Assembly (NCBI RefSeq): GCF_007565055.1
Contig: NC_044558.1
Span: 125,910,235-125,974,234 of the forward strand
From: Rhinopithecus roxellana
Lineage: Eukaryota > Chordata > Mammalia > Primates > Cercopithecidae
DNA length: 64,000 nucleotides
Reading direction: 5' to 3'
The position numbers were made by a program, and so were the translations under genes. Shown here piece by piece: positions 22,672 to 35,694 of the stretch. Position 1 is the first letter of the stretch; each line of letters starts with the position of its first letter. The notes under the pieces were generated by a model, which worked only from the letters and a program-made list of their open reading frames with translations, was not told the origin of the DNA and made no database searches.

Positions 22672-24157
22672 GTATGCTAGTGCTCTTAAAACATGAATTG
22701 ATTCCATAGACAGAACTATCGATTTATTACTCACAAAAAGAAATTGTTGTAGCTATTTTCCTCCAGCAATAACACATAAGTTTTTCAGTTATTTTAGAGT
22801 CTGCCTTTTTACGGGATTATATGTAGTATGTGCCAAACTTCAATTGGCAATAAATCAGGCATTACTGACTCATAGCCAGGGAGCCTTCATTGCAAAACCC
22901 AAGAGAATATATTTCAATAAATGAAGTGATATGATTGCTTTTAAGTGGCACAGAAAGTTGAATGTGTGGTGAGCCCCAGGAGGAAAGTTTTATGTTGGTC
23001 TAGATGCTAAATTGGGATCAAAATTAACGGGAATTGAAATGACATAAGTTAATTTAACATTAAATTCTTGCCTGCTAGCACTTGTTGATTTTAGTAGTTT
23101 GAGTTATTTTTTTCTTTTTAAATAAAGAAGTAAATATGGGTCATTTCAGTCTTCATCATTAATCCCATTGGAAAAACAGAGAAAAGGTAGTAACAGGTTT
23201 ATAAGCACATAGGAAAGAGGGAACAGAGAGGGAGATAAAGGCAAAAAGAAAGAATATGCCAGTCTTCCAGTTTATTTGGCCAATTATTCAGCCAAGCCAT
23301 GCAACAAGGTCTCAGAGTGAATTTTTGGTGAATTTTCACTGTCTATTTTGGAGAATAATGAGTAGTGTGCCCATACTTTTGCTTTGTCCTGTCACCTCAA
23401 GAGTTAGTGGTCCCAAAACACTGTACTTTTGATGAAGGGGAAAAAAGAAAACACAAAATCTTATCTTGGCAGGATTTTCTGTGTATAATTTAGAAACTGT
23501 TTTCAAAACCAAAATTCTTATTTGTTTAAAAGGATAGAACTATCCTTCCCCTTTGAACGTATGCAATCTCCTTAACAAATACATGACTATCACCACTTTA
23601 TCATTTCTTATTATTATCGGAAATTATTTTCTCTGAAAACCTTTTAACTATCTTTAAAATAATTTCAGAAATCACTGATTTAAAGTCTAATCAATCATAT
23701 GGATGCTATTTATATTCCTAATCAAGAAGCTCTTGGTATTCTAACTGCATATCGGTGCATAAATTTATGACATAACAAATAATGTTTCACTTAGAAAGAG
23801 TTCTCTCTTGGCTAAGTTTGAAATTTGAATAAACATTCATCCAGCCTGTCTTTGCCAGACTTTGAATCTGAGACATCGCACATGGATAATAAATTGAAAA
23901 TTATTATCAAGGAACAGCATTCCAAGCAGCACCTCTAATTTGATGGTTGAAGCTTCTGTAATTATCTAAAGGGAAGTTCTCATTTAAAAACATTTTTTAT
24001 CAGAAACACAAGGTACTTTTAGTGCTAATAAAACCATTAAAACCACTCTATGTCAGGATAGAAACATATCCAAGGAAAAAAGTGACATGTACTATATTTG
24101 ACTGCTTTTAATGGAATTCAAGGAAAAACCCAGTGTCTATCATTTTGTTTTTAACAG
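22672..24157 (+). other. PIK3C2G: PIK3C2G intron (1.49 kb)
   Basis: Runs from GT at 22672 to AG at 24156-24157. It is AT-rich unique-looking sequence; I see no repeat family or gene. Confidence 0.9.
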
Positions 24158-24287
24158 GCTGGAGATGATCTTCGTCAGGATATGCTTGTTCTGCAGATTA
24201 TTCAAGTGATGGACAACATTTGGCTGCAAGAAGGCTTGGATATGCAAATGATCATTTATCGATGTCTATCCACAGGAAAAGACCAAG
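24158..24287 (+). CDS. PIK3C2G: PIK3C2G exon: GDDLRQD motif and hinge region
   Basis: A 130-bp exon between TTTTTAACAG and GTCAGT: 43 codons plus the first base of a split glycine codon. The peptide begins AGDDLRQDMLVLQIIQVMDN and continues IWLQEGLDMQMIIYRCLSTGKDQ. GDDLRQD is a signature of PI3K/PI4K catalytic domains, and the aspartates help position ATP and metal. The following helix leads to the hinge strand (MIIYRCLSTG) between the two lobes. An apparent longer open frame (24182-24394) that runs past the donor is read-through into intron and not a separate gene. Confidence 0.96.
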
Positions 24288-26461
24288 GTCAGTACAGATT
24301 AGAAAGTGCATTGGCTCACATTATTTATTTCACACATTCACTGGTAGTAGGCTACAAAACTTTCTCCAGCTTTCGTTTCAAACTACAAGTTTGAAAATCC
24401 AAAGAACTGTACACATTCTTCTTCTTTAAAAAGAATTATTTTCAAAAATGATAAGCCGACAGAATTTATATAAAGCATAATATGCTCTTAGGTATTAATT
24501 AGGACCTTCACAATCCAAATGTTAACTGTGATTTTCTTTTAGGTGTGTTTTAGAGTTACTTTCATTAATAACTTACTGTTATTTTTCTCATTTTGTAATA
24601 TAAAGCCTACTCATTTTTAAAAGAATATAATTGTTACTTATTAACACAAAATACACATTTTCAAGTGCTGAAAGGAATTCTGGAAATTCTAAACACATTG
24701 TAAACCTTAATTTAATTTCTAAAAGACTTTTGAGTAGATAAAGTATCAACAGTCAATGTTGGTCACACATGTAAATGTTGGGCGTATGTCAGCATTTCTT
24801 TTCCTTTATAAAAGGCAAGAAATCAATATGAAAATATAATTATACTTATGCACATTTTCAATGAAAATAATGTCAACAGACCACCCAAATTATCACTAAA
24901 ACATCAGAGGTAGAAGTTGCACTTAATTACAATAATGCCAAACTAAGGAAACAACAATATCTAAGATATCTTATACTTTTTTTTACATGTAACCATTGCC
25001 ACTTAGAATTTTATTAAATTAATTGGTGTGAATTATAGCAGATACATGTGCATAAACAAAGGGATGAAATCATAGAACTGGAGAGGGGATCTAGACCATG
25101 TAGTCATTTTTTTCTTTTTTTTAATTCAAGCAGAGCTACAATTTAAACCTGTCATCACAAGAGAACTGTCATGCCATGGATCCTCACTTCCTGAAGTCTC
25201 ACCAGCAGGCTTAATACCCCAGTCAACACTTGAGATTTTAGATGCTCAGTATGAAAACACCTCCAAATTCACTTGCCACTTAATACCTTACAATGACTGC
25301 ATTACAAGTCATACTAGCCAATTAATTTGATTCTGATAACAGGACTCCTACTTCCATGCCAAGTGTCCCACTCTAAATACTTTCTAAATCTCTAGTTACT
25401 ACAACAGTCATTTATCCTTGCTACCATGAGATTGTTATTCCTTGCATTTTACCCTACTTTTTCTCACATAAGTGACCTAATGCTTTCCTGTCCTAAAATG
25501 CTGAAATAGAATAATGCTACATAATCCAAGCTGAGATATTTGATGTTACATGAATCACCTTTTCTCCAGAAATTGAATAGATTGCTGATCCCAGTGGAAT
25601 TTTTAAATTTTATCTCATTTCTATTTATAATTATAGAATGTAACCAAGGCTGAATCTTTTAGTTAATAAAATAATTCAGCAGAAATAACTATAGACTCAT
25701 CCAAAGTTGCAGATGTCACAAGACAAAGAAGTTATTTTTCTCCTCTGTCTACCAACAACAACCTCTAATAGCTGTAAGATTTCAGAGGGCATTATAATGA
25801 CAAAATAATTCTTCAAGAAAAATAGAGATCATTAAAACAAATGTCATTTTTAGAAGATTAGGTTGCATTTTTAATCAGGTTCCAAGGCTTATTGAATACC
25901 TACTTTTCTCAAGAAATGTCACAACTTTAGATGGGAAATACATGCTAAAATGAGCTAAATAGAGTTGTGCCCTTGATGAGAGTAAACTCCAGTTTCCATA
26001 ACTTTATCAACATTATTGTTGAGTATCATTCTCATGGTCACTTTGTATGTAATGTCCTAGGAGTCCTGGGAGAAATTTTCAGGGCAAATAAAAATTCTTC
26101 AGGATTTATTTTATCATTGGTTCTTCAACTTTGATGAACATAAAAATTACATAGGGGGATGGGAAGAGTAGATGCAACCTACCCCCAACCAAGTGCACTA
26201 AATCAGACTTCCCTGGAGGTGGAGGAGGGGCTCAAAGGTTGATTGCAAAAAGATGCTCAGATGTTTCTTATGCACCGTTGTCTGAAAGACACCACCTCCT
26301 ATAACACCACCTTGAGTAATTTTATCCCTAAGAACCTTGCTACTTGAAGTGTGAACCACAGACCCACAGCAATGACATCACCTAGGAACTTGGTAGAAAT
26401 GCAGAATCTCAGGCCGCACCCCTGCCATACTCAATTAGAACATTTTAACAAAATCCCCAAA

Positions 26462-26840
26462 TGTATTTGTCCATTTTCACACTGCTATAAAGAAATACCC
26501 GGACTGGGTAATTAATAAAGGAAAGAGGTTTAATTGGCTCACAGTTCCACATGGCTGGGAGGCCTCAGGAAACTTACATTCATGGCGGAAGGTGAAGCGG
26601 AAGCAAGGGCCTTCTTCACAAAGCAGCAGGAAAAAAAGGGGGAGAAGGGGGGAACTGCTAAACACTAATAAAACCATCAAATCTTGTGAGAACTCACTCA
26701 CTATCATGAGAACAGCATGGGGGAAAACTGCCCTCATGATCCGGTCCCCTCCCACCAGGTCCCTCCCTCCACATGTGGGGATTATAGGGATTATAATTTG
26801 AGATGAGATTTGACTGGGGACACAGAGCTAAACCATACCA
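26462..26840 (-). mobile_element. MST-type MaLR solo LTR
   Basis: Reverse complement of an MST/THE1-family LTR: TGTATTTGTCCATTTTCACA at one end, 'ACTGGGTAATTAATAAAGGAAAGAGGTTTAATTGGCTCACAG', 'GCATGGGGGAAAACTGCCC', 'CCACATGTGGGGATTAT' and 'AGAGCTAAACCATACCA' at the other. No internal region is present. Confidence 0.9.
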
Positions 26841-27941
26841 CCGAGTTATCTGTATGTGCATTAAAATTTGAGAAATGCTGCATTAAAGGACTATAAGAAT
26901 GAAACCACACATATTACTCTGTGTGCACAGAATTATGTTCGAAGAATTTAAATAGTGTATGATATACACTAGCTTAAAATGCATAAAATGTAATTTATGA
27001 TTTCAATTAATGAGCAGAATTTAGCCACGATGATTGCTATAAATTAAGTACAAGGTTTTCTGGATAGTCAGTAATTCAAGGCTTGTGATCAGTGGCTTGG
27101 GATTTAGCAAGCATTAATTCCCTAAAGATCAACGTAGTTGGAAAAGTAATTGACATTGCTGCAGCAAAGTATCTAAAAAGGTGCAGTCATCTAAGTCCTA
27201 ATTTTGAGCATGGTCAAAGGTAAGATGGCATTGAAACACTCAGCAACCACATAGAAAGTGACTTCCTTTAGGAAGTATTAAATAGAGGAACTGGAAAAAT
27301 GAGGAGGGAAATTTTCAGGATTAAAAAGGATCACCTACTGACATTAAATGTTTTAAACCTACTATCTCCCTTGACACACATGAGAAAACCTGGGCAACAG
27401 CTGAATGCTGTTAGGGGAGAAGGGAGAAGTGTCATGATACTATGGATATTCCCAGGACTTGTCTCTGGGATGTGAAGTTTCCTTCTGATCCACAAATGTA
27501 GATGGCCAGTGATCACAACAGGACTATCAGATGTTAAGAGAAATTAAGGCTGCAAACTAGCTGCAAGTGACCAAATTCAGCACAGATAAGTCTTTTGTTT
27601 ATCACCACCATAATCTATTTTAATGTTGTTTAATTTAAATGTTTTTAAGGTAGATCGTTAAATGGTCATTTTAAAAAACTCAACCATCTCTCTGTTCTTA
27701 TAGTTATATTTGTGTCCCTGGTCTTTCTGGGAATTTGAGTTTGCAACTCTTGCAATTGTCGAGACTATGGAAATCAGAAACTCTAGACTTTATTTTAATG
27801 ACTTTATAATACATTGCACGTTGTTTTGTAGACATTATCCCTGAGAGAGTTTTAAGTACTGGATCCACATTGCTGTTCTGTACAGTATAAAAATCAGAAG
27901 GTTTGCAAATGTTTACATTCCAATAACCTTAGGGGCACAAT

Positions 27942-27966
27942 CAAAAAAAAAAAAAAAAAAAAAAAA
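27942..27966. repeat. poly-A run
   Basis: A tract of about 25 bases; no identifiable retroposed body. Confidence 0.85.
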
Positions 27967-28618
27967 GCCTTGATGGATACATGGCCAGCAGAGCAAAGTT
28001 CCTATTTAAGTTCAATCAATATATGATCCCTTTTTAAAAAATTACTATTGTAGTTTCTCTTTAATATTGACTGAGAAGGAAGGAGCAGGTAGCTCTCTAT
28101 ATGTTCACTGCTGAGTTATTCTGTTCACTCCCGGAAATGTAACATTTAACTGTGAAGCTTTTTTTAACCTGAACATTGATTTTTATAATATATATGCAAT
28201 GTTTGTTATGGAGAATGTATTTGGCTCCCTTAAGTTGTAAATATGTTTGTTATCCAAGCTTAAATGTCCTCCCTTAAACTGTAAATGAGTGCACCAGCCA
28301 TGTGATAATTAATTAACTACTCTGTTGACTCAGTGGGGTCTCCATTCATCATCAAGATTGGCTTGCTACCATAGCTCTAGAAAAAATATTAAAGCTGCTT
28401 CTGTTAAATCTGATCCAAACACAAGTAGCCTCATTGTTCTCCAGGATTTTAGGAAGAATTAGAAAGAGATGCATCTAGATAAGCCTCCTCCAGAAAAGAA
28501 GGTTTGGAAAGGAAAGGGGTAACCCAGTAGTGCTAGAAGCTATTGTTGTTGTATTTCCTAAGGCTCCCTCATCCTGTGATGAAGGAATTGTCTCTGTAAC
28601 CTTTTTTCTGTCTACCAG

Positions 28619-28755
28619 GATTGGTGCAGATGGTACCTGATGCTGTGACCCTAGCAAAGATTCATCGCCATTCTGGGCTGATAGGACCATTGAAAGAAGA
28701 CACAATTAAAAAGTGGTTCAGTCAGCATAACCACTTAAAGGCAGATTATGAAAAG
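28619..28755 (+). CDS. PIK3C2G: PIK3C2G exon: kinase C-lobe, start
   Basis: A 137-bp exon between TTCTGTCTACCAG and GTTTGT. Two bases complete the split glycine, followed by 45 codons ending in phase 0. The peptide reads LVQMVPDAVTLAKIHRHSG, then LIGPLKEDTIKKWFSQHN and HLKADYEK. In PI3Ks this segment follows the hinge ('GLIEVV-type' strand) and forms the first helices of the C-lobe, including the W-L/F-x-x-x-N helix. Residues are well conserved with class II isoforms as I know them. The frame is intact. Confidence 0.96.
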
Positions 28756-30630
28756 GTTTGTCCTGCTGCAGATCATTTTAAATAATGTACTTAAATAAGA
28801 ATATGCTCTGGTTCGTTAGATATTCTGATTTGTAGAAAAGTAAATTAAGTGCATTTTGAGTTCTACGTCAATCATCGACCCAGTAATAATGACCCAGCTT
28901 AAATGATGTATTAACTACATAAAAGTTTCTGTATTTTATTTAGTTTCTGGGTGAAAATCCTGGTCATCAATAAAGATTTTTTTTTTTGCTCAGAGGCCAT
29001 CCTGACATCAGTCTCACACTAGAAACAATACCCCTTGAAGTTACCTCCTTTAATCTCCAATTTCTATAAATATCCCTTCTTTTCTTTGCAATACATTTCT
29101 TCTGCTGTTCTCTACTTTTTCATCTCCCATTTTCTTAATGGTTTGCAAAATGCAAAATAGAGTTTACGTATATCATAATTTCACAAAATGTACCATTTTA
29201 TTTGACCGCAAACATTTTTTCTCAACGTTTACTTCATTCTGGTATCTGGCTTGCAGTGTACAGTTGTGCAGGTTCTGCCCTATATTAGGGATCTTGGCTA
29301 AGGAGATGAGTGTGGCTAGAACCAGGCCTTGTTCCACTTGCCAAGCTATGATCTAGTATAGCTGGGTCCACCCAGAGGCATGAGCACCTAAATGCTAATT
29401 CATGCAAAAATGCACTATTAGATTTGGTTGGTGCTATCCTGTGCACTGAAATCCCCTTATTTTGAGAAATTCCTCAGACCTGGGTAAGCTGGGATGATTG
29501 GTCACCCTATGATAAAAAGGCCATGATAAAAAAGACCCCAGAGTTCATCTATTCCACACTTCCATAATATTTCGTTGGAGCAAAATACAAGCTTTACAGA
29601 CCAAATAATAAATAATTAGATAAAATTACCTTGAAATCTATGTTTTAGCTGTTCCCAAAATTATAACTTCAGTTTTGCATTAATCCTTGCGGTTATGTTG
29701 TTTGAGATGTTTCCAAATACATCGCTCTTCACAACCACCATATGAAGGACATATTTTATTATTTTCACTTTCTAAGTGAAGAGCATTTGGATTGACAAAT
29801 TAAGTGACTTGCTTAGGCATGTGGAAGACCTGGAACTGAGGCACCCTAGCATGCAGCCTGGTGACCTAGCCTTCACTGCATCAAGACAGCCCCTCCATGC
29901 TAGGAGACCATAACCTTGTCCCAACCAGTCATTCATGGTTACACCAGCAAGTTGATGAAATGATGTATACCCAGGAGACCATTTTGGAAACAAAGTGTAT
30001 TTTTGGAAAGAAACCTCTGTTCATTAGAAAAACATAGGCACAGACTGACTTAATGATAATCTGCTTCCACCCACACAGGCATTCACTGATATATATGTAC
30101 TATACCAAACAGCTTTGGACATCAACTACGTTGATGACCTATTTGTAAAAATATACATGAAATGTTACACATTTCTCGGTATAGCTTTCTCTGTATGCCA
30201 AAATTTCAAATATTCAACAACTGATATCTTAAAAGTCCTCTGGGAATAGGCAATATTGGGCCGTATTGTTCCTCCTTCTTTTACTTTGAAAAAAAATCAT
30301 TCAATATTGTATATTTGAGGTATCAAAAGATCACACTAGGAAACCTCTCTAGTGAACCATGAAAATAAACTCCATCTGAATGAAGGTGATATTTTCCCCA
30401 TTTCAATGCAAACATTTATCTATTAGACTAAAGAACAATTGTTTCATATTCTTCTGTAGCAGATCAAGAGTCAGCTGCTTAACTGTACCCTTCTGTCCAC
30501 TGAGATGTAGAAATTTGTCCTGATTATGTAATTTTGCTTTTTATCATTTACTTTTTATGATTACCTCTGATGCTAATGCATTTGCTCATTTTTATTGTTA
30601 TTTTTGTATGATTGTTTTTCAATGGATTAG
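28756..30630 (+). other. PIK3C2G: PIK3C2G intron (1.88 kb)
   Basis: Runs from GT at 28756 to AG at 30629-30630. I see no repeat I can name with confidence and no gene. Confidence 0.88.
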
Positions 30631-30800
30631 GTCTTAAGGAACTTTTTCTACTCCTGTGCTGGCTGGTGTGTGGTAACATTCATCCTGGGAGTATGTGACC
30701 GTCACAATGATAATATCATGCTGACAAAGTCGGGCCACATGTTTCATATAGACTTTGGAAAATTCCTAGGTCATGCACAAACATTTGGAGGGATAAAAAG
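30631..30800 (+). CDS. PIK3C2G: PIK3C2G exon: catalytic loop and start of activation loop
   Basis: A 170-bp exon between AATGGATTAG and GTCAGT: 56 codons plus two bases of a split arginine. It encodes VLRNFFYSCAGWCVVTFILG, then VCDRHNDNIML, the PI3K catalytic loop. The catalytic Asp codon is at 30697-30699, with His at 30703-30705 and the metal-binding Asn at 30712-30714. The DFG motif starts at 30751, followed by KFLGHAQTFGGIK, the class II type activation loop that sets substrate choice (PI and PI4P rather than PI(4,5)P2, from family knowledge). All catalytic residues are present. The following intron splits the activation loop. Confidence 0.97.
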
Positions 30801-31224
30801 GTCAGTGCACAAATGTTTATTACAGTAATTAAGCAATGTCCTAAGCAATATGTATAACATGTAATTGCATAGAAGCCCTGCTGATGACTTGCTCCCATCT
30901 CTCAAATCCCCCAAGGTAATATAAACATGATAATATATCTAATAAGATTGAAGAAACGTTTTAAAGTAGATTTTTAATGCAACAAATTTGATTTCCTCAA
31001 ATTGGTAGTAGACTAAACTGGTCTTTCCCCATGAGAAGCAACTAATCCTGTTTTAGTCTGAGTCATCTGAAATAATATTTTTTGTTTCCTTATGAACCTT
31101 GAATGGACAATGAAGTATGAATTGATGATCTCAAAGCATCCGATATATTGCTCATAGCAAATCACCACTGGTCTATACATATTAATACTAGCTTACTTCC
31201 CACACTGAACTAACTAGCCTTCCA

Positions 31225-31960
31225 TCATTCCACAGATATTTAGGGAATACCTACTATTCAAGGATACAACAGTAAACAAGACAGATACAAACCCTTTCCA
31301 GTAGGGGTGACAGACATTAAACAAGTTTACAAGCAAAGAAATGACACAAGAAAATGGGAAGTTATTTTAGAAAAGTAAAGCAGAGAAATGGAATAGAAAG
31401 TAACTGGAGTAGGGATACTATTTTAAAGAGGCATCTCGGAAGACATGACAGAGAGCTGTGTCCCTATGACCACCTCATGGAGATCCATGAGAAGTGTATT
31501 CCAGGAAGAAAGGACAGCACATATAATAGCAGTGAGCACAGAAATAAGCATGGCATGTTCCAGCGACAAGAAGACCTGCAGTCTGGAGATGGGGTGGAGA
31601 GAGGCAGGCAGTAGGAGGTAAGGGTGAAGAGTTTGGTGGAGGCCCAATCAGGTAGGGCACAGAGGGCATATAGAGTGTGGCTTTTATATTTAAGCTCAGG
31701 AGAAACTTTTCGATTTCAGTGGTTTTCAAAAGCTTTCTTTTGACACCTTGTGTAATGGAGACCAGTGAAGAGACTACTGCAATAAAGTGAGACCAGTAAA
31801 GGCAGAATTAGTAAAAACGGACAGATTCAGAATATATTTTGAAGACAGAGTCACAGGATCTGCTAACTGATTGGACGTTGGCTGTGATTAATGAACTGGG
31901 GGAGAGGCGCAGAAGGTCAGAGAAGAAAAGAAAACATTCAAGGATGATGCCTAGATTGTT
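31225..31960 (+). mobile_element. L2-like LINE remnant
   Basis: 'CACAGATATTTAGGGAATACCTACTATTC...ACAAACCCTTTCCAGTAGGGGTGACAGACATTAAACAAG', then 'AGAAGTGTATTCCAGGAAGAAAGGACAGCAC' and 'AGAAAACATTCAAGGATGATGCC' follow the L2 3' pattern in order. Small open frames here are L2 debris. Confidence 0.6.
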
Positions 31961-32352
31961 TTATCTTAGCAAATGACTAAATAATTATATTATTTACTGA
32001 AATAAGGAATACTGATAGATGAATAGGTTTTGTTTCATTTTATTTGAGCTGAAAGTAAAGAAATCAGAGATTGAACACTAAAAGTCTTTAAAACCATATT
32101 TCATATTAAGGTAGAAATAGGATCAAACCATTCCAAAGATTCATTAGTCGCTTTTGCCTGAGAACAGCCCCTCAATATGAGAAATAATATTTCTTACAAG
32201 ATAATGTGTTTGAATTTATACCAGATGGCCATAACCTGGCATTAAAAAGGCATCATAAACTACATGATATATACAAATGGATTATTTTACTTTTTGTTAC
32301 TTTCAATACATTGCTTTCTTTAATAAATAGCCTCAAAAAATTTACCACATAC

Positions 32353-32363
32353 TCATTCACTTC

Positions 32364-32431
<68 letters not shown>

Positions 32432-32733
32432 TTTTTTTGAGATGGAGTCTTACTCTGTCACCCAAGCTAGAGTGCAGTGGCACGATCTTGGCTCATTGCA
32501 ACCTCCACCTCCTGGGTTGAAGCAATTCTGCTGCCTCAGTCTCCCAAGTAGCTGGGACTACAGGAGTGAGCCACCATGCCTGGCTAATTTTTGTATTTTT
32601 AGTAGAGACGGGGTTTCACCATGTTGGCCAGGCTGGTCTCGAACTCCTGGCCTCAAGTGATCCTCCTGCCTCGGCCTCCCAAACTGCAGAGATTAGAGGC
32701 ATGAGCCACTGTGCCCAGCCTTCATTCACTTCT
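32353..32733 (-). mobile_element. Alu SINE with (GAAA)n tail and target duplications
   Basis: An Alu on the minus strand whose A-tail has become a (CTTT)n tract on the + strand (32365-32430, about 16 units), then GAGATGGAGTCTTACTCTGT to GCATGAGCCACTGTGCCCAG. A 12-bp target duplication TCATTCACTTCT flanks it at 32353-32364 and 32722-32733. It lacks about 20 bp near 'ACTACAGG-AGTGAGCCACC'. Confidence 0.95.
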
Positions 32734-32734
32734 T

Positions 32735-32950
32735 AAATGTCCACTGGGAATGGTCTGTGTGCCAAGGACTGTGATAAACATTGGAGATACAAAGATAATT
32801 AATATGCATTTACCATGTCAGTTAGGGATACTCTTTCAAGTACTGCAAATACAGACCCATAAATGATTATTATAAAATGTTATAAGGGCAGAGATGGACA
32901 AATGTACAGACCATGAGAGCGTCATAGAGGAGAGATACCTAGCTTATGAG
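32735..32950 (+). mobile_element. L2-like LINE fragment
   Basis: 'TCTGTGTGCCAAGGACTGTGATAAACATTGGAGATACAAAGATAA' is typical of the L2 3' end. Confidence 0.5.
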
Positions 32951-34018
32951 GGACAGATGTCAATTAACATACATGAGTGTCTATAAAATTTATTCATGTA
33001 ACACTTTTTTCCTGAACTCCACCTTTTTCTTAAAAAATTCAAAGATTCAGTTCGGACGTTTTTTTAACTTTTGATGTATTGTACACTGGCAATTTGGGGT
33101 ACCCTTATTCATTTATTCCTCTGGCTTCTGTATTGTTCATGTGAGTGGTTTAAAATGAAAAAAAGGTATTTCAGCTCTACAGAAAAAGTTCCAGTTGGGA
33201 GACATAAAAAAGTAAAGAAAAGATTATTAAAACAGTGTGGTAAGTTCACATACCAGGCTCTGTAGAGAAGATCAAGTTCCAGTTTGGTTGCTTGTTGATG
33301 CTAGAGCAGCTACTGCCACTTCTAGAGTGTGGCAATTTTAAACCTTTCTTAGACAGCATCATAGGTAAATTTAAAATGTGCCCAGCATACAGCCACAGTC
33401 ATAATTGGTTCTTAATATTTTCTGCTGAATTAAGCAGCCAATAAAACAGTCATCAGCCATTCAATAATTACTGATTGGATGAATGAAAATGAATTTGCCA
33501 CTGTCTTCCTTTGAGAATATTAGTTATTAACCACCAGCTGAGGAGGCCAACTGCATCTCCATGATCCATATGGATTATTATTTCCAAGATTTTATATCCA
33601 TTGGTGGCTCCCGTAAGGCTCATCAGCAGTATCTCCTTGGATTACTTTCTCAATGCTGATACTTTTTCCCTGAGTTTGTTTAATGTTAAAACTGAACTGT
33701 ACCTATTACACTATCTTTTGAATTGTAGGAAGCACCTAACATTTCTCTTCCTAAGCTCTTTCAGTTGTTTCTGGAATTCACTGAATGTTGTTTTGTAGGA
33801 CAGTTAACTTCTTCCATCCTAAGTTCATTGATTATTCTTATTGATTTTTAGGTACACAAAAGTCCTTTTACAAGTCTTATAGGTCCTATAAGTAGGACCT
33901 TTGTATTCCCCTAGGATAAATGAACATTCTTATTTGTCCCACATTTATTACATTATGGACCCTGTTTTTAGAGAGAAACCTAGCCCATGCCTAGTTTCTG
34001 TACATATACTCAGATGTA

Positions 34019-34156
34019 TTAACCCACTTATGCCAGAGGTTGCAAATTTTTTTTGTGAAAAATCAGACCTTGGCAATAACCTTGAGCAGTAGGATATAAA
34101 TAACTCCCACAAGCTTAGCGTTCCAGGAATGGAACACTAGGCATAAATGGGTTTAA
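34019..34156. mobile_element. Small TTAA-flanked inverted-repeat element (piggyBac-like MITE)
   Basis: Body 34023-34152. Left end CCCACTTATGCC and right end GGCATAAATGGG are inverted repeats with one mismatch, directly flanked by TTAA at 34019-34022 and 34153-34156. TTAA duplications are the hallmark of piggyBac-type transposons, and a length near 130 bp fits a non-autonomous copy (MER85-like). The family name is my guess. Confidence 0.72.
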
Positions 34157-34435
34157 TAACAGCACCCCCCCATAATATACAAAACCAGATTTATAAATCA
34201 TTACCTAGGACTGTCATAACATCCCATACTCTGACAAGATCATATAATGCTCCAATACCAACCAACAGTAACCCTAGGTCATAGTCTTTAATGTAAAATG
34301 CTGCACCCACTGGAAGCATAGAGTTTATATGTACAGATACATGTGTTTCTCCTATTGTCTATTTCTTAAAAACATGGAAGGGAAAAAAGCATTTGTATAA
34401 CTTTTTATGGTTTACACAATATTATTATTATTGCT

Positions 34436-34765
34436 TTTTTATTTATTTTTATTTATTTGTTTATTTGTTTATCTATTTGTTTGTTTTGAGATAGTGTCTC
34501 TCTCTGTCACCTAGGCTGGAGTACAATGGCACAATCTCGGCTCACTGCAATCTCCACCTCCCTGGTTCAAGCAATTCCCCTGCCTCAGCCTCCCGAGTAG
34601 CTGTAATTACATGCCACCATACCCAGCTGATTTTTTTGTAATTTTAGTAAAGACAGGGTTTCACCGTGTTGGTCAGACTGGTCTCAAACTCCTGACCTCA
34701 GGCAATTCGCCTGCCTTGGCCTCTCAAAGTGCTGGGATTACAGGCGTGAGCCACCGTGCCTGGCT
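34436..34765 (-). mobile_element. Alu SINE (AluS-like)
   Basis: T-rich tail of TTTA/TTTG units, GAGATAGTGTCTCTCTCTGTC to GGCGTGAGCCACCGTGCCTG. Flanked by near-identical ACA(C/A)AATATTATTA target duplications. Confidence 0.93.
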
Positions 34766-35410
34766 ACAAAATATTATTAACATTTATTAACTAATTCATT
34801 GTGTATGAACTAACACAGCAAAGAGGTGATATTCTTATAAGAAGGATTTTGAGGAAAAAAAACTGATTTCTCACTGGGCTGCTACCCTTTTATACTTATG
34901 CTTATATCACCATTCCAGAACATCTCACACTAAGCATCTGTGTTACTCTGTTTAGAGTATGTTACAGACATTGAGCTTTCCTGGTTCTTGAATTAAATTG
35001 AGTCAGCTAAGCCACTCTGTCATTTGGAACCTATGCCCAGGTGTCCCTGAACTATTCCTCTGAATTCAGTTCTCCAGGAATCTGGAATTTCTATTTTGAT
35101 GCTCAGACCAACTCTGAAGCTCCCAAAAATTTTCAAACTTCTAAGAGAGAAAAAAAAAATCTTAGTTATGATTATGAAGGATTTCACATCCTGCATATAA
35201 ACAAACAATCCCTTGTTATTGACTTTAGTTGTGAGACTAGACAAAGAGATTTTATACTATCAGATTAAATCAAAGAACAACTGAGGTATTACTTAATGAT
35301 TCTGGGGAAAATTTGACTAACCTTTATAGTGGAAGCAATGAGGAATTTTTCCAGCTCTCTGAAACTAATTGGTTTTTCTTTTCAGCTATTGCCTAATTAT
35401 TATCTTCTTT

Positions 35411-35694
35411 TTGGAGGGATAGGGTCTCACTCTGTCACTAAGGCTGGAGTGCAGTGGCACAATCATGGCTCACTGCAACCTTTGCCTCCCTGGACTCAGG
35501 CGATCCTCCCACCTCAACTTCCCAAGTAGCTGGGACCAGAGGCATGCACCACCATACCTGGCTAACTTTTTTATTGTTTTGTAGAGATAGGGTCTCATCA
35601 TGTTGCCCAGGCTGGTCTTCAACTCCTAGGCTCAAGCAATTTGGACCTCAGCCCAAAATGCTGGAATTGTAGGCATGTGCCACAGTGCATGACC
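35411..35694 (-). mobile_element. Alu SINE (AluJ-like)
   Basis: Reverse complement Alu from TTGGAGGGATAGGGTCTCAC to GGCATGTGCCACAGTGCATG. 'TGTAGAGATAGGGTCTCATCATGTTGCCCAGGCTGG' is the AluJ form. Confidence 0.92.

Larger units (their letters stand above)
24288..28618 (+). other. PIK3C2G: PIK3C2G intron (4.33 kb)
   Basis: Runs from GT at 24288 to AG at 28617-28618. It contains an antisense MST-type LTR (26.46-26.84 kb) and a 25-base poly-A run near 27.95 kb. Apart from these I see only AT-rich unique sequence without a gene. Confidence 0.9.

Noticed and set aside
24182..24429. Two open frames of about 70 codons starting in the kinase exon
   Set aside because: One is the true exon frame reading past the splice donor into intron; the other is a shadow frame.
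32206..32520. 104-codon open frame
   Set aside because: It is composed of the (CTTT)n tract read as Leu-Ser-Phe repeats plus antisense Alu sequence.
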